From Methylomarinum sp. Ch1-1 (lineage in GTDB: Bacteria > Pseudomonadota > Gammaproteobacteria > Methylococcales > Methylomonadaceae), in the NCBI RefSeq assembly GCF_030717995.2, contig NZ_CP157743.1, positions 1,674,001-1,738,000 on the forward strand: a DNA stretch of 64,000 nt, written 5' to 3'. This document shows positions 9,513 through 16,827 of the stretch, one piece after another. Numbering within the stretch: position 1 is the first letter of the stretch; each line of letters opens with the position of its first letter. The notes under the pieces were generated by a model, which had not been told where the DNA came from, did no database searches, and saw only the letters and a program-made list of their open reading frames with translations. The position numbers and the translations under genes are program-made.

Positions 9513-9530
9513 TTGTCATAATGTTGTAAT
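9513..9530 (+). promoter_or_regulatory. Second Pho-box-like site facing the rightward porin
   Basis: The plus strand reads TTGTCAT-AATG-TTGTAAT, nearly the same 7-4-7 sequence as the minus-strand site 40 bp away. No good -10 is found 10 bases downstream, so assignment to the porin at 9661 is weaker than for the divergent gene. Confidence 0.35.
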
Positions 9531-9660
9531 CAGGCAACATGAAGGTGTGGGCAGGTGGAAGGCTGGTTGATTTCGATTGTTAAATAATACAGTTGAGAAT
9601 GATTTGCATTAAGTTTAGTTGTTGGTTTAAAATTAAGCTTTATTTTTTTTGGAGTGCATA

Positions 9661-11046
9661 ATGAAAATCAGCAACCGACAGTTTTGTTCCGCGCTGGCGT
9701 TGGCTGCTCTCGGCAGTAGCGCCTATGCCGCGGAAGGCGAGTTGAGCAAGCCGCAGACGATGGAAGAGATGTGGAAAATCATCCAGGCGCAACAACAGCA
9801 AATCAATCAGATGACGCAAAAGCTGGAAGCCGTTTCGGAAACGGCGAAAAACCAGGAAGTACAGGCATTGGATCGCAAGACCAATGTGCTGGCCGAGGAG
9901 GTGGAAAAAATTCGCACCGAGATGTTCATTCCTGAAGATATCGAGTACAAAAGTCAATACGGTCTGGGGCCGGCGGCGTCGAAGGTCTATCAGGTCGGCA
10001 AGGGCTTGTCGATCGGCGGTTATGGCGAAGCCAATTACCAGGCGATCGTCAACGACGAGACAGGCAAGAACGATAATGCCGATTTCGAACGCTTGGTGCT
10101 GTATGCCGGTTATAAATTCACCGATAACATTCTGTTCAACAGTGAAATCGAATTCGAGCACGGTTCGACCGATAAAAATGGTTCCGTGTCGGTCGAATTC
10201 GCCGCGCTGGATTTCTTTATCGACCCGATGGCCAACGTCAGGGCGGGTATGGTATTGATGCCTATGGGGTTCATCAACCAGATCCATGAGCCGCCGTTTT
10301 ATTTCGGCAACAATCGTCCCGAGGTTGAGCGTAGGATCATTCCCAGCACCTGGCGGGAAATCGGCGCCGGCCTGTTCGGCGAGCTGTTGCCTGGCCTGAC
10401 CTATACCACTTATGTCGTCAATGGCTTGGATGCAGACGGTTTTGGTTCTTCCGGCATACGCGGCGGTCGTCAAAAAGGCAGCGAGGCGAGGGCGGAGGAC
10501 TTGGCGTTCGTCGGTCGCGTCGATTATGAGTTGCCGCAAGTACCGGGCGTGACCTTAGGCGGCTCGGCTTATTTGGGTAACTCCGGCCAGAATCAGAAGT
10601 TTGCCGGGCAGCAGGTCGATGCATTTACGCAACTGTATGAAGGTCATGTGCAGGTGAAGTATCGCGGCTTGGAATTCCGAGCCTTGGGGTCTTGGGGACA
10701 TATCGATGATACGGCGACGCTGAGTGCTGCGAAAGGCGAGGTCATCGGCGAGGAGAGCTTTGGTTGGTATGCCGAAGTCGGTTACGACGTCATGCCTCAC
10801 CTGTTTCCGGAAACGACGCAATATTTGGCGCCATTCTTCCGTTATGAAAGGCTGGACACCGTGGCCAGTGTCGCGGCGGGCAATGCATTCGGCGATGATC
10901 CGACTATGGACAGACAAATCTTCCAGGTCGGCGTGAATTATAAGCCGATTCCAAATGTCGTTATTAAAGCCGATTACCGTAACTGGGATTCCGAAGGCGG
11001 CGACTTGCCGGATGATTTCAACCTGGGCTTGGGCTTTATCTTTTAA
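9661..11046 (+). CDS. Outer-membrane porin with N-terminal coiled coil
   Basis: The 461-residue protein has a signal peptide ending at AYAAEG. Next comes a coiled-coil stretch of about 60 residues (QAQQQQINQMTQKLEAV and following), as in trimeric or DcaP-like porins. A beta-barrel then starts near GLSIGGYGEANYQA, and the chain ends in LGLGFIF with a terminal Phe. The region resembles the OprP/DcaP superfamily. The ATG at 9661 follows TTGGAG and is favoured over an upstream in-frame start at 9649, which would spoil the signal peptide. It is divergent from the OprP-type porin and may be co-regulated through the shared Pho-box-like region. Confidence 0.82.
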   Translation: MKISNRQFCSALALAALGSSAYAAEGELSKPQTMEEMWKIIQAQQQQINQMTQKLEAVSETAKNQEVQALDRKTNVLAEEVEKIRTEMFIPEDIEYKSQYGLGPAASKVYQVGKGLSIGGYGEANYQAIVNDETGKNDNADFERLVLYAGYKFTDNILFNSEIEFEHGSTDKNGSVSVEFAALDFFIDPMANVRAGMVLMPMGFINQIHEPPFYFGNNRPEVERRIIPSTWREIGAGLFGELLPGLTYTTYVVNGLDADGFGSSGIRGGRQKGSEARAEDLAFVGRVDYELPQVPGVTLGGSAYLGNSGQNQKFAGQQVDAFTQLYEGHVQVKYRGLEFRALGSWGHIDDTATLSAAKGEVIGEESFGWYAEVGYDVMPHLFPETTQYLAPFFRYERLDTVASVAAGNAFGDDPTMDRQIFQVGVNYKPIPNVVIKADYRNWDSEGGDLPDDFNLGLGFIF

Positions 11047-11153
11047 AAACGAAAGAAGTAAAGGTTGAGAGGGAATTGCCGCAGTCATCGATTGCGCTTT
11101 TTTCTTCAACCTTACGCTTATTTTGGCATATGAGGTATTTAGCGCTAGATTGA

Positions 11154-11315
11154 CAGCATCAGTTTGAGTATTTTTGCGGGGTTTAGGGCATGGGGTGTGT
11201 CTGTCGAGGAGCGCCGTAAACCCATCCCTGGGGGCTTGACGGCAGCATCCTTGCTGCCGACATCCTCGCCAAACACACCCCATGCCCTTTTTGAACTCCA
11301 AAGTGGGAATTGCTG
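11154..11315 (+). repeat. Class 2 MITE, short form without the inner palindrome, 9-bp target duplication
   Basis: The ends are CAGCATCAGTTTG on the left and TGGGAATTGCTG on the right, inside a direct repeat CTAGATTGA (11145-11153) / CTAGATTGG (11316-11324), 8 of 9 matching. The interior reads TGTCTGTCGAGGAGCGCCG joined directly to TAAACCCATCC, whereas the copies at 31947 and 62221 carry a class 3 palindrome at exactly this junction. It occupies most of the 336-bp gap before the FMN-binding protein gene. Confidence 0.85.
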
Positions 11316-11382
11316 CTAGATTGGCGTTTATTTGCCATATTGATTTATTATAATACGCTTTTTGGCGCTTCTTTTGTTAATC

Positions 11383-11931
11383 ATGTTTAGATTAAAATCT
11401 GTCAAGTTAATCGTTGCCGTGTGCTTGCTATTGTCGGCTCTTCCTTGCGTCGGCAAAATTTATTACAGCAAAAACGAGGCCATGGAATTGGCTTTCGGCA
11501 AGGATGCGACGGTTGAAATGTTGTCGTTGTTCCCAACGGCTGATGAGCTTGCCCAGATCGAAAAGATGGCGCGGGTAAAAATGGAGTCTTCTCTGTATAC
11601 CTTCTATGTCGGCAAAAAAGGCGATCAGGTTATCGCTTATGCGGCGATAGAGAGCCATACCGTTCGCACCAAGCCTGAAACGTTGCTGGTGGTGTTGACG
11701 CCGGAAGGCAAGATCAGCGCCGTCCATACGCTGGCCTTCCATGAGCCGCCGGAGTATCAGCCGCCACAGCGTTGGTATCAACAGCTATATCAGAAGGAGC
11801 TGGAGCGACTCAGCTTCAGCGCCGATATACAAGGCATGACCGGGGCTACGTTGAGTACGCGTTCGGCATTGAACATTTCCCGCAAGGTGATGGCGATTTA
11901 TCAAATATTAGTCAAGAATAAACAGAACTGA
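11383..11931 (+). CDS. FMN-binding domain protein (RnfG/NqrC-like)
   Basis: The 182-residue protein has an N-terminal hydrophobic segment (residues about 5-22, ending LPCVGK) that is a signal peptide or anchor. It is followed by an FMN-binding domain. The motif GMTGATLSTRSA near residue 155 matches the flavinylation pattern in which a Thr receives FMN by a phosphoester bond from ApbE. The protein is therefore likely periplasmic and flavinylated. Its stop overlaps the start of the next gene by ATGA, so the two are translationally coupled and probably form a small electron-transfer unit. The start at 11383 is chosen over an in-frame codon at 11362 because the signal begins there. Confidence 0.82.
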   Translation: MFRLKSVKLIVAVCLLLSALPCVGKIYYSKNEAMELAFGKDATVEMLSLFPTADELAQIEKMARVKMESSLYTFYVGKKGDQVIAYAAIESHTVRTKPETLLVVLTPEGKISAVHTLAFHEPPEYQPPQRWYQQLYQKELERLSFSADIQGMTGATLSTRSALNISRKVMAIYQILVKNKQN

Positions 11932-12449
11932 TGCGTTTTTTTGTAACCGGCGAACAAAATCGTCAAATGATGCTGAATGCCTTGATCCTAATGTTTCTGG
12001 GCTATGTCGCCTTATTATGGCTCAGCAACGGCATGATGTATTTCCATAAAATGGGGCTGACCGCAGATTCGGTGATTGCCTACTATTTGGGCTCCGAGGA
12101 GGAATTTACCCAACCGAAGAGTTACCAGAGCCTGCTGGAAGTCAGTCATTTTCATTTGTTTGCGATGGGGATGCTGATTTTGACCTTGACCCATTTGATG
12201 CTGATGACCAGTTTGCCGACATTGCTGAAGATTTGGGTCAGCGCCCTGGTTTATGTTTCGGCCATTGCTGACGAACTGGCCGGTTGGTTGGTGCGATTTG
12301 TTCATCCAAACTTCGCTTATTTCAAAATCGGCTCTTTCTTGTTGCTGGAGCTCTCCCTGGCGATTCTGATCTTTGTCGTCAGCGCCTCTTTGATTCAGTC
12401 CCGAAGGCAGGCTAACCGTAAAAGTGACAATGCTTTTAGGAAGTGCTGA
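11931..12449 (+). CDS. Four-helix membrane protein coupled to the FMN-binding protein
   Basis: The 172-residue protein has about four membrane segments, near residues 14-35, 72-95, 97-120 and 132-155. Several His residues lie in or next to them: YFHKMG, VSHFHLFAMGM, LTHLMLM and RFVHPNF. That spacing could ligate haem, as in small di-haem b-type proteins, but this is inference. With its translational coupling to the flavinylated partner it may move electrons across the membrane. I do not recognise a named family. Confidence 0.72.
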   Translation: MRFFVTGEQNRQMMLNALILMFLGYVALLWLSNGMMYFHKMGLTADSVIAYYLGSEEEFTQPKSYQSLLEVSHFHLFAMGMLILTLTHLMLMTSLPTLLKIWVSALVYVSAIADELAGWLVRFVHPNFAYFKIGSFLLLELSLAILIFVVSASLIQSRRQANRKSDNAFRKC

Positions 12450-12507
12450 TGTGATTTTCAGTGCCTTTCAGGATTTAGGCGGCAGGTCATTGATTTCTCG
12501 GGACGCG

Positions 12508-12671
12508 TTCACCCAGCACCTAAATACCATGGCTTTTGGACTACATTTTACATTCCAGGATAATTTAGGTGCTGGGGGGCTTGACGGCAGCATCCTTGCT
12601 GCCGACATCCTCGCCAAACACATCCCGTGCCCTTTTTGAACGCCAAACTGATGGCATGGGAATTGCAGCTG
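12508..12671 (+). repeat. Class 3 palindrome joined to the right half of a class 2 MITE
   Basis: Bases 12508-12576 carry TTCACCCAGCACCTAAAT and its inverted partner around a loop that is nearly the one in the copy at 31947. From 12577 the sequence continues as class 2 right half (GGGCTTGACGGCAG to GGGAATTGCAGCTG). The left flank (GGTCATTGATTTCTCGGGA) matches the left arm of the outer element at 62108 instead. This is a mosaic remnant with no clear target duplication. It fills much of the 351-bp gap between the membrane protein and the SulP gene, the rest of which holds only a GCCGCC/GGCGGC hairpin near 12740. Confidence 0.7.
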
Positions 12672-12800
12672 CTTCACGCGCCGCTTGCACTTCCCTTAAA
12701 AGGACGTTGAGTAATTATGCGTTGATTAAATCGGCGCCGCCAAAGTCGGTGGCGGCAAGTCATTGGATGTTATCGACCGGCGGCAAGCCGTTCAGAGGTT

Positions 12801-14396
12801 TTACTTGTCGCTGCGTTCCTTAATGACCTCAGGCATGTGGTGGCGTCGCTTGACGTGTTGTTTGCCATGGAGGTTTTTCACCTCGACTTTAATATTTTCA
12901 TCCTTGGCCGTGGTGAGGAAATCCTCGATCGTTTCCAGGATATCGTGATCGATGAATTGCGCATTGCTGGCGTCTATGGTCACGCTGCTGTTCGGTTCGA
13001 TATGCAAGATGAACTTACGCAGCAAGGCTTTGTTCAGGAACGACACGTCTTTATGCAGCGATAACACATAATGGGTATCATCCTGCACCATACTGATGGT
13101 GGCTTGGTAGTTAGCCTTGATGACGTAATAAAGGCCGACCGCGAGGCCGATGCCGATGCCGATCAGCAGGTCGCTCCATAAGATGGCGATGACGGTGATG
13201 CTGAAAGGCAAAAATTGTCCGCGGCCGCGGTTGTAAAAATCCTTGAACAGGCTGGGGCGGGCCAGTTTATAACCGGTGTGCAGCAATATGGCGGCTAGGC
13301 AGGCGAGAGGAATCTGATTCAGATAAGCGGAAAAAAACAACACGCTGAGCAGCAAACAAATGCCATGTATAAACGAAGAAATGCTGGTTTTGCCGCCGGC
13401 ATTGATGTTGGCCGAACTGCGTACGATCACCGCAGTCATCGGCAGGCCGCCGAGCAGGCCGCTGAGAATGTTGCCGACGCCCTGGGCCTTCAGTTCGCGA
13501 TTGGTCGGGGCGATGCGTTTTAACGGATCGAGCTTGTCCACCGCCTCGATGCTCAATAGCGTTTCCAAACTGGCGATAATGGCCAGGGTCAAGGCGATTT
13601 TATAGGTTTCGGCGTACGCTAAATAACTGAAGTCCGGGAAGCTCAATTGATGAAAAAAGTCGTCGACTCTTGTCGTTTCCGGCAGATGCACCAGATGTTT
13701 TTCGGTGACGGCCCATTGCGGGTCCACTTCTAGGGCCGTGATGTTGTATAACACTCCCCAACCGACCGCGATCAACGGGCCGGGGATCAGCTTCGTCAGC
13801 GTCAGTTTGTTAAAAAATCGAGTCTCCCAGATCAGCATGATCAGCAGGCCGATCATGCTGATGATCGCGGCGCCGGGCGAGATATTGTAAAAGGTGTCCA
13901 GCAATTCCTTGAAACTGCTCTGCGCGGTCTCCTGCATATAACTCTCATCGCCCTCATAGCTGACATGATAGCCCAGCGCGTGAGGAAGCTGTTTGATGAT
14001 CAAAATCAGGCCGATCGCCGCCAGCATGCCCTTGATGACGCTAAGCGGAAAAAAGGCGCCGATAATTCCGGCTCGAAAATGGCCGAGCAAGATTTGTACG
14101 AGGCCGGCGATGACCACGGCGGTGAGCAGGCCCTGAAAACTGCCCAATGTCTCGATGGCGTTCAGCACAATGACCGTCAGGCCGGCCGCTGGCCCCGATA
14201 CGCTTAATTGTGAGCCGCTCAGCCAGGTGACAATGAGGCCGCCAATGATGCCTGTGATGACGCCGGAAAAAAGCGGTGCGCCGGAGGCCAGGGCTATGCC
14301 CAGGCAGAGAGGGAGTGCAACCAGAAATACGACGATGCCGGCCGGAAAGTCGTCTTTAAGATGCTTTAGGTAATATTGGGCGTGCTTATGAATCAT
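12801..14396 (-). CDS. SulP family inorganic anion transporter
   Basis: The 531-residue protein starts its transport core with DFPAGIVVFLVALPLCLGIA, the SulP signature region, and has about 10-12 membrane segments up to residue 410. The C-terminal part (from LHKDVSFLNK through SVTIDASNAQFIDHD) is a STAS domain. Family members carry sulfate, bicarbonate or other anions, and sequence alone does not decide which. The end is unusually His/Lys rich (HGKQHVKRRHHMPE). It is transcribed away from recA and shares an upstream region of 214 bp with it. Confidence 0.9.
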   Translation of the reverse strand: MIHKHAQYYLKHLKDDFPAGIVVFLVALPLCLGIALASGAPLFSGVITGIIGGLIVTWLSGSQLSVSGPAAGLTVIVLNAIETLGSFQGLLTAVVIAGLVQILLGHFRAGIIGAFFPLSVIKGMLAAIGLILIIKQLPHALGYHVSYEGDESYMQETAQSSFKELLDTFYNISPGAAIISMIGLLIMLIWETRFFNKLTLTKLIPGPLIAVGWGVLYNITALEVDPQWAVTEKHLVHLPETTRVDDFFHQLSFPDFSYLAYAETYKIALTLAIIASLETLLSIEAVDKLDPLKRIAPTNRELKAQGVGNILSGLLGGLPMTAVIVRSSANINAGGKTSISSFIHGICLLLSVLFFSAYLNQIPLACLAAILLHTGYKLARPSLFKDFYNRGRGQFLPFSITVIAILWSDLLIGIGIGLAVGLYYVIKANYQATISMVQDDTHYVLSLHKDVSFLNKALLRKFILHIEPNSSVTIDASNAQFIDHDILETIEDFLTTAKDENIKVEVKNLHGKQHVKRRHHMPEVIKERSDK

Positions 14397-14610
14397 GACA
14401 CCATTCCTAATCTAGCAGGGTGGCTTCAGTGTAATTGATATCGACTCATTGACCAATGACGGACTATTGAAATTTCCGCGGGCTCATCGGGTTTAATTGA
14501 TTTGCTTATGGCCGGGTAATATTTATTGCTGCAAGGCTGTTTCCTTGCGCTGCTCTATGTGATAATAACGTGTTTATTTTCCAACTATTCAGATACGGCC
14601 AGGCAGAACA

Positions 14611-15675
14611 ATGGACGAGAACAAGAAAAAAGCGCTCGGTGCGGCGCTGATGCAGATAGATAAGCAGTTTGGCAAAGGTTCTGTGATGCGCATGGGCGAT
14701 GTGGCGGCAAGCCGCGATATCGATGTGGTGTCTACCGGATCTTTATCGCTGGATATTGCCTTGGGGTGCGGGGGCTTGCCGCGTGGACGCGTAGTCGAGA
14801 TATACGGGCCGGAATCGTCCGGTAAAACGACGCTGTCGTTACAGACCATCGCTCAGATGCAGAAACTTGGCGGAACCGCGGCATTTGTCGATGCCGAACA
14901 TGCGTTGGACCCGGTTTATGCAGAAAAAATCGGCGTCAATGTCGATGACTTGCTGGTTTCGCAGCCGGACACCGGCGAACAGGCACTGGAAATTACCGAT
15001 ATGCTAGTGCGTTCCGGCGCCGTCGACATTGTGGTTGTAGATTCAGTGGCGGCGCTGACGCCCAAGGCCGAAATCGAAGGCGAAATGGGCGATTCTCATA
15101 TGGGCCTGCAGGCTCGCTTGATGTCCCAGGCGTTAAGGAAGCTGACCGCCAATATCAAGCGTTCCAACACCTTGGTCATTTTTATCAATCAATTGCGGAT
15201 GAAAATTGGGGTGATGTTCGGTAATCCAGAGACCACTACCGGCGGGAATGCCCTGAAGTTTTATTCTTCCGTACGGTTGGATATTCGCCGTATCGGCGCG
15301 ATCAAGAAAGGCGAAGAAGTGATCGGCAACGATACCCGAGTGAAAGTCGTTAAAAATAAAGTGGCCCCGCCGTTCAAACAGGCTGAATTCGAAATTCTCT
15401 ATGGAGAGGGCGTCTCTTTCCTGGGCGAGCTGGTTGATTTGGGGGTGCAATACGGTTTTGTGCAAAAGGCCGGCTCCTGGTATAGCTACGGCAATGAAAA
15501 AATTGGCCAAGGCAAGGAAAACGCCAAGCAGTTTTTGAAAGACAATCCCGACAAGGCGGAAGAATTGGAAGCGGCTATCAGAGGCGAGGCGTTGGGCGAT
15601 TTAAAGAAAAAGGCTGAGGCGGCTAAGGAAAAAAAGGCTGAAGCGACTAAGGAAAAGGGAAGCCCCAAGTCCTAG
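14611..15675 (+). CDS. recA: Recombinase RecA
   Basis: This ATP-dependent strand-exchange protein also stimulates LexA self-cleavage. The Walker A motif GPESSGKTT lies near residue 67, loop L2 follows [15 protein letters not shown], and the DNA-binding core is complete. At 354 residues the length is normal. The tail after residue 325 is Lys/Ala/Glu rich ([19 protein letters not shown]), net basic at the very end, unlike the acidic tail of the E. coli protein that restrains DNA binding. No E. coli-type LexA box (CTGT-N8-ACAG) is visible in the 214-bp upstream region. Confidence 0.98.
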   Translation: MDENKKKALGAALMQIDKQFGKGSVMRMGDVAASRDIDVVSTGSLSLDIALGCGGLPRGRVVEIYGPESSGKTTLSLQTIAQMQKLGGTAAFVDAEHALDPVYAEKIGVNVDDLLVSQPDTGEQALEITDMLVRSGAVDIVVVDSVAALTPKAEIEGEMGDSHMGLQARLMSQALRKLTANIKRSNTLVIFINQLRMKIGVMFGNPETTTGGNALKFYSSVRLDIRRIGAIKKGEEVIGNDTRVKVVKNKVAPPFKQAEFEILYGEGVSFLGELVDLGVQYGFVQKAGSWYSYGNEKIGQGKENAKQFLKDNPDKAEELEAAIRGEALGDLKKKAEAAKEKKAEATKEKGSPKS

Positions 15676-15844
15676 CCTTGAAAAATCCTGTGGAAGCAGA
15701 TAAAAAGCAAATTGAATTTTGTTTTTGGGATATGGCCGAAAATAACTTCCTTTTTTACTTCATGTTTACTTGGGACAGGTTCAGCCGCCGACACACAGGG
15801 ATATCCATGCACGTCAAGCAGGAGCGGTGAGTTGTCGGGGATTT

Positions 15845-16081
15845 CCCAGTCCTAAATACTCTAGGCTATTGGCTATGATTAATCATCTTCGATGATTTAG
15901 GTGCTGGGTGAATGGCGTCTTCTGGAGCAAGTAACGGATAGAAAAAGCATTTTTATACTGAATAGGTAACTGCTCACCCCCATTCGTAGGGTGGATAAGC
16001 GGAGCGCATCCACCGGGTCGGCATCTTTGGTGGATACGCCCTAAACCCTGAAAGATACTGAATAGTTACCTGAATAGTTAC
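15845..16081 (+). repeat. Composite repeat island between recA and recX
   Basis: From the left it holds a class 3 palindrome with a diverged left arm (15845-15912, loop like the copy at 39918), then the block GGCGTCTTCTGGAGCAAG to CTGAATAGG that duplicates the right half of the element at 16624, then a REP-like unit. It ends in two tandem copies of CTGAATAGTTAC (16058-16081), which is the class 1 terminus. It explains most of the 458-bp recA-recX gap. The first 170 bp after recA show nothing recognisable. Confidence 0.7.
15986..16014 (+). repeat. REP-like palindrome with GTAGG head
   Basis: GTAGG is followed by the imperfect palindrome GTGGATAAGCGGAGCGCATCCAC. Related units are at 26185, 53143, 56995 and 62524. 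The layout (short conserved head plus GC-rich hairpin) is that of REP elements. Confidence 0.6.
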
Positions 16082-16133
16082 TTTTGTTTTTAGTCATGAA
16101 TCTTGACGACGGGAAAAGACCGATAACTAAATC

Positions 16134-16598
16134 GTGACAGAACAATATCAGCAAATTAAGGACATCTGCCTAAGATTGTTGGCTCGGCGCGAGCATAGCC
16201 AGAAGGAGTTGCAAGACAAGCTGGTGCTGAGAGGGTTCGATCGCATTAGTTCACAGGAAGTGATCGCAGAGCTGGCGGAGCAGGGCTGGCAAAGCGACGA
16301 CCGTTATGCGGAAAGTTATGCCCGCCAACGCATCGAGAAGGGGTGCGGTCCTGTGCGTATCGCCCATGAGTTGAAGCTGCGCGGGGGAGGCGACGCCGAC
16401 CTCGATGCGATCGTGACCGAACTGGCCGGTAGCTGGATGGAGGCCTTGCAACGAGTTTATTTGGGCAAATATGCAAACGATAAGCGCATGCCCGCGAAAG
16501 AGTGGCTTAAACGCAGCCGGTTTTTGCAACAGCGAGGATTCAGCGGCGATATGATCAAGGCGCTTTTTGTGCAATTGGATATTAGTCTGGAGCGCTGA
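16134..16598 (+). CDS. recX: Regulatory protein RecX
   Basis: RecX caps and limits RecA filaments. The 154-residue protein shows the family pattern of three-helix repeats: CLRLLARREHSQKELQDKL, then LAEQGWQSDDRYAESYARQR and the motif GCGPVRIAHELKLRG. It starts with GTG at 16134, with no good ribosome site in the immediate upstream bases. In most relatives recX lies close behind recA or overlaps it. Here 458 bp of repeat sequence separate them, which may weaken their co-transcription. A further small mobile element starts 26 bp behind the stop. Confidence 0.93.
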   Translation: MTEQYQQIKDICLRLLARREHSQKELQDKLVLRGFDRISSQEVIAELAEQGWQSDDRYAESYARQRIEKGCGPVRIAHELKLRGGGDADLDAIVTELAGSWMEALQRVYLGKYANDKRMPAKEWLKRSRFLQQRGFSGDMIKALFVQLDISLER

Positions 16599-16623
16599 TG
16601 CTCAGGCGTTTCTAAAAAGATAT

Positions 16624-16788
16624 GTAACTATTCAGCTTGATACCGAGAAAATATTTCTTTTACTATCAATTGCTTGCGGAAGAAGTGTATGCGACAGGGA
16701 TGTCGCATCCAAGCCTATAGGGATATATTCACGGCGTCTTCTGTAGCAAGTAACTGATAGTAAAAACATTTTTATACTGAATAGTTAC
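16624..16788 (+). repeat. Class 1 (IS66-like) MITE with perfect 8-bp target duplication
   Basis: The 165-bp element begins GTAACTATTCAG and ends CTGAATAGTTAC, perfect 12-bp inverted ends, and is bounded by AAAGATAT on both sides (16616-16623 and 16789-16796). Much of the interior is an imperfect palindrome (TTTTACTATCAATTGCTTGC against an inverted partner on the right). The ends match the first 12 bases of the IS66 copy at 45349 at 11 and 10 positions, and 8 bp is the usual IS66 duplication length. It has no coding capacity. Confidence 0.88.
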
Positions 16789-16827
16789 AAAGATATAAAT
16801 ATAGCGTAGTTATTACACCTAAACATT

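Noticed and set aside
9661-11046. Several open frames on the opposite strand of the second porin (9640-10539, 10555-11301)
   Set aside because: The plus-strand product has a signal peptide, barrel pattern and terminal Phe; the antisense products have no recognisable features.
11057-11116. Inverted pair GTAAAGGTTGA / TCAACCTTAC as a porin terminator
   Set aside because: The loop is nearly 40 bases and no T run follows the stem, so it is not a convincing rho-independent terminator.
14397-14610. LexA box before recA
   Set aside because: No CTGT-N8-ACAG or close variant was found; the SOS operator of this lineage may differ.
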